DNA from: an uncultured Lachnospiraceae bacterium | GTDB lineage: Bacteria; Bacillota; Clostridia; Lachnospirales; Lachnospiraceae | Reading direction: 5' to 3' | Length of the DNA: 10,976 nt | Assembly: GCA_910580005.1 (NCBI GenBank) | Contig: CAJTXH010000098.1 | Coordinates: forward strand, 1 to 10,976 | Shown: positions 5,744 through 10,976 of the stretch, one piece after another | Layout: each line of letters begins with the position of its first letter | Position numbering within the stretch: the first letter of the stretch is position 1 | Notes under the pieces: model-generated | Told to the model about the DNA's origin: nothing | Database searches by the model: none | What the model saw: the letters and a program-made list of their open reading frames with translations, nothing else | Position numbers and translations under genes: made by a program

Positions 5744-7412
5744 TCTTGTTCCTCCCTGCCGTATTTCCTGCCTGCGCTTCTGCCAGCAGGATATTTTCAG
5801 TTTTTAATGTCCTTATATTATCTTCATAATCACTGCCATTCATAGAAATACATTCATCTTCATGTGTTGACAGGCCGTTCTGTATCTTCTGTATTGCTGC
5901 TGTAACTTCCTGTACAGGGTTCAGATGCCCCTGTGCAGGTCCGTTCCATGTGGCATTTGTATATGCTTTTTTAACCAGGATATTGTTAAAATATCCTGGC
6001 GCATTAATTCTTCCTTTGCTTACTGCTTCATTGAACCATAGCACATATATTTCCTGGCAGAAGTCATCTATAAACCATCTGCGGTACATTTTAAAAGACT
6101 TCCATGTTTCATTAAGTGCGCCTTTGGATGCAGAAAAATTATTAGAAAATTTTTTAAGCAGTACTTCAGGTGCTATTTCAAGTGCTGCTCCAATCTGTAA
6201 TGCCATTGAATTCACAAAGGCATCATAATTATTGGAAGGATGTGCTGACTCAACTGCTTTTACTTCTTCACCTTCCTTTAAAAAAGTAACTGTTCCTGTA
6301 CCAACTTTGATTTTGTCATCATCTTCATCTTTGGCATCCCCTGTTTTTTCTTCTGCTTCCTCACCATCACCACCAAAACCTTCTATTTGTTCCCCTGTTT
6401 TAGTAGTAATAAAAATCCCAAACAGGGAATTTACAACTGCTGCCATTATTTCAGCCTCTGTATAACGTGTAAGTTGTTTTAATGTCTGTATTACAGGTGC
6501 TAACAAAGGAACTCCCCTGTACTGCCCAGCACGTTCTGCATTAAAAATATGCAGTATATTAGGGTTTCCTGTTTTTGCCCCTCTTTTTTTAACACTTGCC
6601 CACTTAAGGCTTCCAGAACCATATTCACCAGGAAACCTTGAAGCGATATGGTATGCAACAACCTTTCCTGATTTATCGGTTTCAATACCATTTATAATGG
6701 AATTACCATTTTTTGCTTTTTTATCATAGCCATCATAACTGCCATCAAGCGAGCCTGGAGTGCATACCCTGTCAGCTTCCACAAGGCTTATACGTAACTG
6801 GTATGGCATATATTTAAGTTGTTTTTCATATTTTATTAATACGAATTCCTCACCATTATTAAGCCAGTCAGTAAATGCAACCTGTTGCAGCTCATAAAAG
6901 TTATTAAGGTCACTGCTGTCACACAGTGTAGATTCTGCCCAGATAGCAAACTCTTTTTTAATTAATCTCTGCAGCTTGTCTGCTTCTTCCTTTGTCATCC
7001 CTAAAAATTCATAGTCTATTTTCGGTTTTGGCATAAGCCCTGGCCCTATACATGACGTCCTACTGCTCTTTACTGCACCCGTTGCAAGTGGTGCATTCAT
7101 AAAAAGGTCCCTGCTGCGTTCACGTAGCAGCTTGCGGTTTTCTTCTATATCACTTCTGGCAGAACCGCTTTCTGAATTCCATTCTTTTGCCCATGTCCTG
7201 CGCCTTGATGCCCCACCATGCGAGTAACCACTGTTTGTAACAGCAGTCTGTCCAGACGTGGGAGGTGGTGGAATGACTGTGCCAAGTATCTTAAGTTTCG
7301 CCAATAAAGCCTCTGACTGCGCTTCCAGGTTTATGGTTTCATGTCTTGCCTTTGCACGTTTAAGTGCAGTTTCCGGGCTTACAGCATTTACAACCCTGTC
7401 TATAAATCCCAT
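5727..7412 (-). CDS. Portal protein, lambda gpB family
   Basis: The ring protein at one head vertex through which DNA enters and leaves, and to which the terminase docks. At 561 residues it is close to lambda gpB (533). Family features in order: an N-terminal helix region with KRAKARHETIN, then RRRTWAKEWNSESGSARSDI (about 70-89), the NAPLATGAVKSSRTSCIGPGL segment (106-126, matching lambda's 'NNGYAANAIQLHQDHIVG'), LEADRVCTPG-type turn near 211-220, HIFNAERAGQYRGVPLLAPVIQTLKQL (288-314), a wing region, the long helix LQIGAALEIAPEVLLKKFSNNFSASKGALNE (405-435), and a closing GLSTHEDECISMNGSDYED (513-531) that parallels lambda's 'GLSTYEKECAKRGDDYQE'. An acidic insertion (340-370, rich in Glu, Asp and Gly) breaks the wing. 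The ATG at 7412 follows AGGAGG with a short gap of 4 bases. It overlaps the protease gene. Confidence 0.95.
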   Translation of the reverse strand: MGFIDRVVNAVSPETALKRAKARHETINLEAQSEALLAKLKILGTVIPPPPTSGQTAVTNSGYSHGGASRRRTWAKEWNSESGSARSDIEENRKLLRERSRDLFMNAPLATGAVKSSRTSCIGPGLMPKPKIDYEFLGMTKEEADKLQRLIKKEFAIWAESTLCDSSDLNNFYELQQVAFTDWLNNGEEFVLIKYEKQLKYMPYQLRISLVEADRVCTPGSLDGSYDGYDKKAKNGNSIINGIETDKSGKVVAYHIASRFPGEYGSGSLKWASVKKRGAKTGNPNILHIFNAERAGQYRGVPLLAPVIQTLKQLTRYTEAEIMAAVVNSLFGIFITTKTGEQIEGFGGDGEEAEEKTGDAKDEDDDKIKVGTGTVTFLKEGEEVKAVESAHPSNNYDAFVNSMALQIGAALEIAPEVLLKKFSNNFSASKGALNETWKSFKMYRRWFIDDFCQEIYVLWFNEAVSKGRINAPGYFNNILVKKAYTNATWNGPAQGHLNPVQEVTAAIQKIQNGLSTHEDECISMNGSDYEDNIRTLKTENILLAEAQAGNTAGRNKNGGKD

Positions 7413-7420
7413 TACTCCTC

Positions 7421-7648
7421 CTAACCAAACGGCACAACCCGCACTGCCCGCCTTCCTGTTGTGCCATGTTTTTCCAGTGCTTCTATTTCTGTTTCCAGTT
7501 CTTTTATTTCATTTTGTACAACTGCAAGGTCTGCCCTTGTGACCTGCCTTGTTCCAATCCTGTACGACTGCCCTTTTAATATTTTTTCTTCTGCTTTATA
7601 ATACTGGGCAAGCCTGTCTTTTTTTATTTCAAGCTTCATGCCTGGCAT
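7421..7648 (-). CDS. Small head protein in gpW position (DUF6148-like)
   Basis: A 75-residue protein between the large terminase and the portal, exactly where lambda has gpW, the small protein that caps the portal after packaging. The sequence LEIKKDRLAQYYKAEEKILKGQSYRIGTRQVTRADLAVVQNEI has the pattern of the DUF6148 family (an N-terminal helix, the GQSY-IG-R-LTRADL turn, a second helix), and gpW shares that helix, hairpin, helix plan. A basic tail (GRRAVRVVPFG) ends the chain. Assignment to the head completion role is inference from position and plan; the family resemblance is from memory. The ATG at 7648 has GGAGG (7660-7656) 7 bases upstream, inside the last codons of terL. Confidence 0.75.
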   Translation of the reverse strand: MPGMKLEIKKDRLAQYYKAEEKILKGQSYRIGTRQVTRADLAVVQNEIKELETEIEALEKHGTTGRRAVRVVPFG

Positions 7649-7650
7649 AT

Positions 7651-9537
7651 TTACACCTCCAGCCCGTTTTGTGACTTCCTTGTCCTTCTTTTAGCCCTTT
7701 TGACTGTTTTCATATAATTAATGCCTTTTGCAATTTTTTCTTCCAGTGCTCCCCATACAGGGCGCAGAAGCTCACATGCTGCATAATTATAATTAAACAA
7801 ATCAAGCGGCTCATTCCTTGCGCCGCTTTTCTTGACCCATGTTTTTTTAATTACACCCCTTACTTTTTTCGTTACCCTGTTTTCTGACAGAAGACCCTTG
7901 TAATATTCATGCCCGTAGCCCCTGCCTTTGTTTGAAGGGAAATGGCAGTAGCCCTCACCAGGCACATCAATCTTAAGCCTGCTGCTTATATCTTCCTTGC
8001 CAGTGTTTACACCAAGTATAACCAGTTCTGTGGTATCAACAATAACTTCTTTCCCATTCCTGGTTCTTTCTTTTATGTACCCAACGCTCCTTTTATGTAT
8101 CAGATCTGTTTTTTCCTTCCCGTCATACCCTTTAATGCCATAGACACGTTTACCACTGCTTTTCATATATTTTACCCATTTATACACCCTTGTTGTATGG
8201 CTTCCGCCTGTATCTATGGCTGTTGCCGCTATATTAAGGCCAAGACCGTCTGCATAAAAGAAAGTGGTTTCCAGATATTCTTCCAGGTCTTTCCATGCCT
8301 CATTTTTTTCAAGGTCGCCATAAAGCTCTGTTTTGTATATGCCCCAGGTTTCATAATCCCTTGCCCAGCCCCTTACCTCAATTTCAAAACGGTTGTCCTG
8401 CACGTCAACTGCCGCTGTAAGGAGCAGCACGCCGTCTGGTATATCTGCCTTGTAATGTTCTGCACGCCCTTCAAGTATTTCCTCTGTAACAGCACCGCTG
8501 TCCAGCCTGCCCTCATTCCATGTTTCGCCAAGTGTGGTATTAATAAACACCTGCAGCCGTTCCGTGTCATGCAGGCGTTTATACTCATCCATGGCCGCAA
8601 GGTACTCATTGATTATTTCACGCCACTGCACCCAGGGGGATGCAAGCTCGTTAAGGTGGAAGCTCCTGTGCCTCTTCCTTTCTGGATGGCCTGCAACCCA
8701 TTTATGTTCTGATTCTTTCCAGTCCCTTTCAGGAATTTCTTCCTCGCATTCTATACATTTCATTGAAACACTTTTAAAAACAACCCTGCTAAAATCATAA
8801 GGCTGGAATGTGCCGCAGCATGGACATTTAACACACCATTCCTCCATGCTGCCGTCAAGGTATTCTTTCTCGATTTTGCTTTCGCCTGAAATTGTAGGTG
8901 TCGAAGTCTTAATATATTTTTTGTTCCAGAAAGTAGTTGCCCTTTTTTCTGCCAGCGTTACAGGGTCACCTTCGCCGCCAGCGGATGCAGGGTAGCGGTC
9001 TACTTCATCCATCCATATAACCCTTATAGGCATTGACGAAAGGGAAGCTGGTGAGTTAGCACCAGATATGACAATATACCCCCCTACATACTGTTTAAAC
9101 AGTATCGTATTATCTGAGTCTTTGGATTTTGCTGGTGCAATTTTGCCACGCAATGCTGGTATGTCCCTTACCATTGGTGCAAGCCTCGTCTTGGAAAATT
9201 TTTCTCCCAGCGACAATGTTGGCAGGACCATAAGCTGTGTGGATGGCTCATGGTCTATGTAATATCCAATGCCACAAAGTATTATTGTTGTCTTTCCAAC
9301 CTGTGCAGAAGACATTACTGTAACTTTCCTCACACATATATCTGTAATGGCGTCCATTATCTCCTTCTGGTATGGTACGTTGGAAGTGTTAAAACGCCCT
9401 GCTTCATTTGAGCCGTCAGGCAGCACCATGTTCCTGTCTGCCCACTGGCTTATTGTCAAATCTTCCTCTGGCCTTAAAACAGATGCCAGGGAACAGATAA
9501 AATGCAGTGTGTGGTATTCTACTTTCTTAATTTTCAT
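7651..9537 (-). CDS. terL: Terminase large subunit, lambda GpA family
   Basis: The packaging motor and nuclease: it uses ATP to pump DNA into the head and cuts concatemers at the packaging site. Counting from the ATG at 9537 it has 628 residues, close to lambda gpA (641). The ATPase half has SSAQVGKTT (76-84, Walker A) and IRVIWMDEVD (171-180, Walker B). A zinc-finger-like set of cysteines follows: C235, C238, C240/C241, then C261 and C264. The nuclease half begins with AAVDVQDNRFE (375-385, with acidic Asp378 and Asp381) and continues with AIDTGG near 440. The end is very basic (KRAKRRTRKS). The start is the ATG at 9537, with AGGAAG at 9551-9546 eight bases ahead. The alternative GTG at 9546 overlaps that site. 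The gene overlaps terS by 11 bases. A GpA-type terminase implies cos-type ends, which is general knowledge for the family. Confidence 0.95.
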   Translation of the reverse strand: MKIKKVEYHTLHFICSLASVLRPEEDLTISQWADRNMVLPDGSNEAGRFNTSNVPYQKEIMDAITDICVRKVTVMSSAQVGKTTIILCGIGYYIDHEPSTQLMVLPTLSLGEKFSKTRLAPMVRDIPALRGKIAPAKSKDSDNTILFKQYVGGYIVISGANSPASLSSMPIRVIWMDEVDRYPASAGGEGDPVTLAEKRATTFWNKKYIKTSTPTISGESKIEKEYLDGSMEEWCVKCPCCGTFQPYDFSRVVFKSVSMKCIECEEEIPERDWKESEHKWVAGHPERKRHRSFHLNELASPWVQWREIINEYLAAMDEYKRLHDTERLQVFINTTLGETWNEGRLDSGAVTEEILEGRAEHYKADIPDGVLLLTAAVDVQDNRFEIEVRGWARDYETWGIYKTELYGDLEKNEAWKDLEEYLETTFFYADGLGLNIAATAIDTGGSHTTRVYKWVKYMKSSGKRVYGIKGYDGKEKTDLIHKRSVGYIKERTRNGKEVIVDTTELVILGVNTGKEDISSRLKIDVPGEGYCHFPSNKGRGYGHEYYKGLLSENRVTKKVRGVIKKTWVKKSGARNEPLDLFNYNYAACELLRPVWGALEEKIAKGINYMKTVKRAKRRTRKSQNGLEV

Positions 9538-10120
9538 ATGTTTCACTTCCTAGCTGTACCATATTTAACAAACCGTCCTCATCAGTATTTATATATTCTT
9601 CCGGGTAATAGTCAGAAGGCTTGTAATCTGCAAGTTCCTCCAGGGCAGAATCTATTTCTTCTTTCAGGATGCCTGATATTTCAGATTTATTCTTTCCTTC
9701 CAGCTTTGGCGCAAGCTTATATGGCAGTGCCCTCATTTTAGAACGGAATTTTGTAAACATATTCGTAATAACAGCGGCCACATCTCCTGACTTATGTACC
9801 TGCCCACGTATGAGCTGTAATTTTATTTCAGTGACCATGGCTTTTAAATGTTCATGCTTTGCTTTTTCATTATCCCAGTCCAGCCCTTCCCCTGCAAAAT
9901 CACTTGTAATTTTATCACCAGATTTTGCAATCTTAAGATTAAGTATATAATTTTTTACTGACTTCAAAAGCAGGTATCTCCCATGGCTGTTCCTGACAAG
10001 GATGCCTTCTTCTGCAAGGTTGCGTACATGTCTGTCACTTACCCCTGTAATTTCTTCCATTACCTTTGACGAAACTGTTACCATTGAAATATCATCAATT
10101 TTTTTAGTATCTGCCACCAT
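9527..10120 (-). CDS. terS: Terminase small subunit, Nu1-like DNA-binding protein
   Basis: The DNA recognition subunit that marks phage DNA for packaging and recruits TerL. From the ATG at 10120 the protein has 197 residues, near lambda Nu1 (181). Residues about 14-62 form a winged helix-turn-helix: VSSKVMEEITGVSDRHVRNLAEEGIL, then NSHGRYLLLKSVKNYI, as in Nu1 and MerR-type recognition helices. A coiled or helical linker follows (about 80-110, EKAKHEHLKAMVTEIKLQLIRGQV), then a helical core resembling Nu1 (VAAVITNMFTKFRSKMRALPYKLAPKLEGKNKSEISGILKEEIDSALEELADY). The start is taken at 10120 because GGAGG at 10130-10126 precedes it by 5 bases. The frame is open to a GTG at 10207, but that codon has no ribosome site and would add a 29-residue segment overlapping a terminator-like hairpin. 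The gene follows a repeat-rich gap. Confidence 0.88.
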   Translation of the reverse strand: MVADTKKIDDISMVTVSSKVMEEITGVSDRHVRNLAEEGILVRNSHGRYLLLKSVKNYILNLKIAKSGDKITSDFAGEGLDWDNEKAKHEHLKAMVTEIKLQLIRGQVHKSGDVAAVITNMFTKFRSKMRALPYKLAPKLEGKNKSEISGILKEEIDSALEELADYKPSDYYPEEYINTDEDGLLNMVQLGSETYEN

Positions 10121-10125
10121 TACCA

Positions 10126-10130
10126 CCTCC
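10126..10130 (-). promoter_or_regulatory. Ribosome binding site that fixes the terS start
   Basis: GGAGG, reading GGAGGTGGTAATG into the ATG at 10120 with a 5-base gap. The longer frame to the GTG at 10207 has nothing comparable in front of it, so this site decides the start. Confidence 0.75.
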
Positions 10131-10170
10131 AGTCCTGTAATTCGGAAATGGCAGTTAATAATTTTTTTTA

Positions 10171-10196
10171 TAAAAAACTGGCACGCTTTTGCGCAG
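10171..10196 (-). terminator. Terminator-like hairpin between the recombinase and terS
   Basis: On the minus strand, CTGCGC, an AAAA loop, then GCG-TGC-CAG forms an interrupted stem (10196-10178), with CGC/GCG and CTG/CAG paired around a 3-base bulge. A run of six T follows (10177-10172). This resembles an intrinsic terminator, although the stem is short. It would end or attenuate transcription arriving from the recombinase side just before terS. Confidence 0.3.
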
Positions 10197-10214
10197 ACCT
10201 GTCCCACGACTATT

Positions 10215-10287
10215 ACTAATGTAATGAAAGAACCTATTGTTTTTATTACAACAGTATCATAGTTTTGATGTTTTTTATTACATTAGT
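10215..10287. repeat. 11-bp perfect inverted repeat, arms 51 bp apart
   Basis: ACTAATGTAAT at 10215-10225 and its exact reverse complement ATTACATTAGT at 10277-10287. A related TTGTAATAAAAACA (minus strand, 10253-10240) lies between them and shares the GTAATAAAAA core with the sequence beside the right arm. Such spaced arms could bind a dimeric protein, possibly TerS or a regulator. The region is AT-rich, so some of this could be chance. Confidence 0.5.
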
Positions 10288-10316
10288 TTATTTGTCATAT
10301 CTTAATATTCTGTCAA
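10287..10316 (-). promoter_or_regulatory. Possible weak promoter for the late operon
   Basis: A perfect TTGACA (10316-10311) is followed after 18 bases by AATAAA (10292-10287), which matches the TATAAT box at four of six positions. The direction is toward terS. The same TTGACA is part of a repeated box, so it may instead be a protein site. I hold this call loosely. Confidence 0.25.
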
Positions 10317-10395
10317 ATGTTTTTTGAAACTGTTCCTTCAATTAAATGCAGGCAAAAAAATGCACCTGTATTGTACTTTCCGCAATATGTCAAAT
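10293..10395 (-). repeat. Three same-strand TGTCA(A/T)AT boxes
   Basis: Plus-strand TGTCATAT at 10293-10300 and TGTCAAAT at 10311-10318 and 10388-10395, all in one orientation (ATTTGACA or ATATGACA on the minus strand). The two exact copies are each followed on the minus strand by an ATATT within a few bases. Iterated boxes just upstream of a small terminase gene recall the R sites of lambda cosB, but the function is inferred. Confidence 0.45.
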
Positions 10396-10401
10396 AATGC
10401 G
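10381..10401. repeat. Imperfect 21-bp palindrome just downstream of the recombinase gene
   Basis: The arms CGCA-TAT (left) and ATA-TGCG (right) pair at 8 of 10 positions around a central C at 10391. A perfect 8-bp palindrome ATGCGCAT overlaps its right end (10397-10404). Two-fold symmetry is expected of cosN nicking sites, of recombinase crossover sites and of operators; the sequence does not tell which. Confidence 0.4.
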
Positions 10402-10423
10402 CATAAAGATAATTTTAATTCCG

Positions 10424-10976
10424 TTATCTGTAATCCAGGCTGTCCACTGCATCCTCCATTGTTTTTTGTGTAAGCCCTATATATGCCATTGTTATTTCTG
10501 GTGATGAATGGTTTAAAAGCTGCTGGACAAGCGTAATATCTTTCGTCTGCTGGTATATGTGGTAGCCAAACGTCTTACGCATTGTGTGTGTCCCTATGCG
10601 CTCCATGCCAAAATGCTTTCCTGCACTGTTAATAATGTTATATGCCTGCTGGCGTGATATAGGTTTATTTATTCCCCTCTTTGATTTGAAGAGGACTTCA
10701 TAATCTTTCATGTCCTTTACATATACAGCAATCTCTTTCCTTAATGCATGGTTGATTTTTAAAACCTTGTCTTTGCCAGTCTTGGTTTCTTTTACAACAA
10801 CCCTGTCTTTTCCCCTTACATCCCTTACACGTAGTTTAATAATATCTGACACACGCAGCCCTGAATATATGCCAAACAAAAACAGCAGGGCATCCCTGCT
10901 GTTTTTAAGTTTAAGATATCCTGCAATGTCATTAATCAGTTCTTTATCCCGTATTGGTTCTACCCTGTTCAGACCC
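10424..10976 (-). CDS. Short tyrosine recombinase (integrase family), start beyond right edge
   Basis: A phage-integrase-family recombinase that breaks and rejoins DNA through a tyrosine. The frame is open from the window edge and gives 183 residues to the stop at 10424. Numbering from the first complete codon (10975), the catalytic set is complete: Arg41 in YSGLRVSD, Lys65 in ETKTGK, His130 and Arg133 in THTMRKTF, His156 in LLNHSS, and Tyr165 in AYIGL. The VEPIRD segment at residues 5-10 is the usual beginning of the catalytic domain, so only a few residues are probably missing and the N-terminal core-binding and arm-binding domains of full integrases (usually about 350-400 residues in total) seem absent, unless they lie further right. 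A TTG at 10879 would cut off the first catalytic strand and is not a believable start. It points toward terS across a 303-base gap. Confidence 0.9.
   Translation of the reverse strand, partial: GLNRVEPIRDKELINDIAGYLKLKNSRDALLFLFGIYSGLRVSDIIKLRVRDVRGKDRVVVKETKTGKDKVLKINHALRKEIAVYVKDMKDYEVLFKSKRGINKPISRQQAYNIINSAGKHFGMERIGTHTMRKTFGYHIYQQTKDITLVQQLLNHSSPEITMAYIGLTQKTMEDAVDSLDYR
10878..10906. repeat. Perfect 13-bp hairpin with A/T flanks inside the recombinase gene
   Basis: AAAAACAGCAGGG at 10878-10890, a 3-base CAT loop, and CCCTGCTGTTTTT at 10894-10906 pair at all 13 positions. On either strand this reads as a GC-rich stem followed by five T, the shape of a bidirectional intrinsic terminator. 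It encodes part of LKNSRDALLFLF in the recombinase, just before the first catalytic arginine. Confidence 0.75.

Larger units (their letters stand above)
10121..10423. other. AT-rich non-coding gap upstream of terS; candidate packaging (cos-like) and control region
   Basis: This 303-base stretch has no credible gene on either strand. It separates the recombinase from terS and holds most of the non-coding structure in the window: repeated TGTCA(A/T)AT boxes, an 11-bp inverted repeat, an imperfect 21-bp palindrome, a possible weak promoter and a terminator-like hairpin. In lambda the cos site and the Nu1-binding R sequences lie just upstream of Nu1, so a packaging site here is an inference from gene order and the terminase type. 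Confidence 0.5.

Noticed and set aside
7942..8712. 256-residue open frame on the plus strand, opposite terL
   Set aside because: It lies wholly antisense to the ATPase/nuclease gene, has no ribosome site, is full of Cys, Phe, Tyr and Ile in no family pattern, and is explained by codon bias of the minus-strand gene.
9538..9546. GTG start for terL at 9546
   Set aside because: The GTG begins at the last base of the AGGAAG ribosome site; the ATG three codons later has ideal spacing.
10121..10207. N-terminal extension of terS from a GTG at 10207
   Set aside because: No ribosome site before the GTG, the extra residues are unlike Nu1 N-termini, and an excellent site sits before the ATG at 10120.
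10347..10370. Possible hairpin with T-run just after the recombinase (CAGGTG...GCCTG)
   Set aside because: The stem needs two G-T pairs and the T-run is in the loop and not after the stem, so it is not a convincing terminator.
1..10976. CRISPR array, tRNA, insertion sequence, toxin-antitoxin or defence cassette
   Set aside because: I looked on both strands for regularly spaced repeats, cloverleaf arms, transposase motifs and small two-gene modules and saw none that could be supported.

Overview
This window is part of a tailed-phage (prophage or phage) late region. Every supported gene is on the minus strand, so biological order runs from the right edge (10976) to the left edge (1). The DNA is AT-leaning, with strong AGGAGG-type ribosome sites in front of nearly every gene, many AGG/AGA and ATA codons, and gene families typical of low-GC Gram-positive phages. 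A Clostridia host (perhaps a Lachnospiraceae gut bacterium) is my best inference, but nothing in the window proves the species.

From right to left the layout is: a short tyrosine recombinase cut by the window edge (10976-10424); a 303-base AT-rich non-coding gap (10423-10121) with short repeats, an imperfect palindrome and a terminator-like hairpin; a Nu1-like small terminase (10120-9527); a GpA-type large terminase (9537-7651); a small gpW-position protein (7648-7421); a lambda-type portal (7412-5727); a ClpP-like prohead protease with a C-terminal scaffold region and a probable nested scaffold start (5743-4637, inner start 5017); a gpD-like head decoration protein (4636-4286); a gpE-like major capsid protein with an extra C-terminal domain (4271-2976); a gpFII-like head-tail connector (2974-2651); a gpZ-like tail completion protein (2654-1998); a tail-terminator-position protein (1996-1478); a small protein of unknown function (1481-1125); and the N-terminal 377 residues of a contractile tail sheath protein (1132 to the left edge).

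The genes form one tightly packed cassette. Neighbours overlap (ATGA at 1481 and 2654, longer overlaps at 1132, 5743 and 9537) or are separated by at most 14 bases, so they are probably co-transcribed and partly translationally coupled. TerS and TerL recognise and package DNA through the portal. The protease/scaffold, decoration and capsid proteins build the shell. The small connectors close the head, and the sheath shows that the tail is contractile. The gene order follows lambda A-W-B-C/Nu3-D-E-FII-Z-U closely, then switches to a myovirus tail at the sheath.

The points most worth a second look are: the lambda-head/contractile-tail junction; a helix-extension-helix-like domain on the end of the capsid protein; the capsid's TTG start; the nested scaffold start; the catalytically complete but very short recombinase next to terS, with a perfect 13-bp hairpin inside its coding sequence; and the repeat-containing gap upstream of terS, which is a candidate cos/packaging site. 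I see no CRISPR array, tRNA, rRNA, insertion sequence, or recognisable defence or toxin gene.
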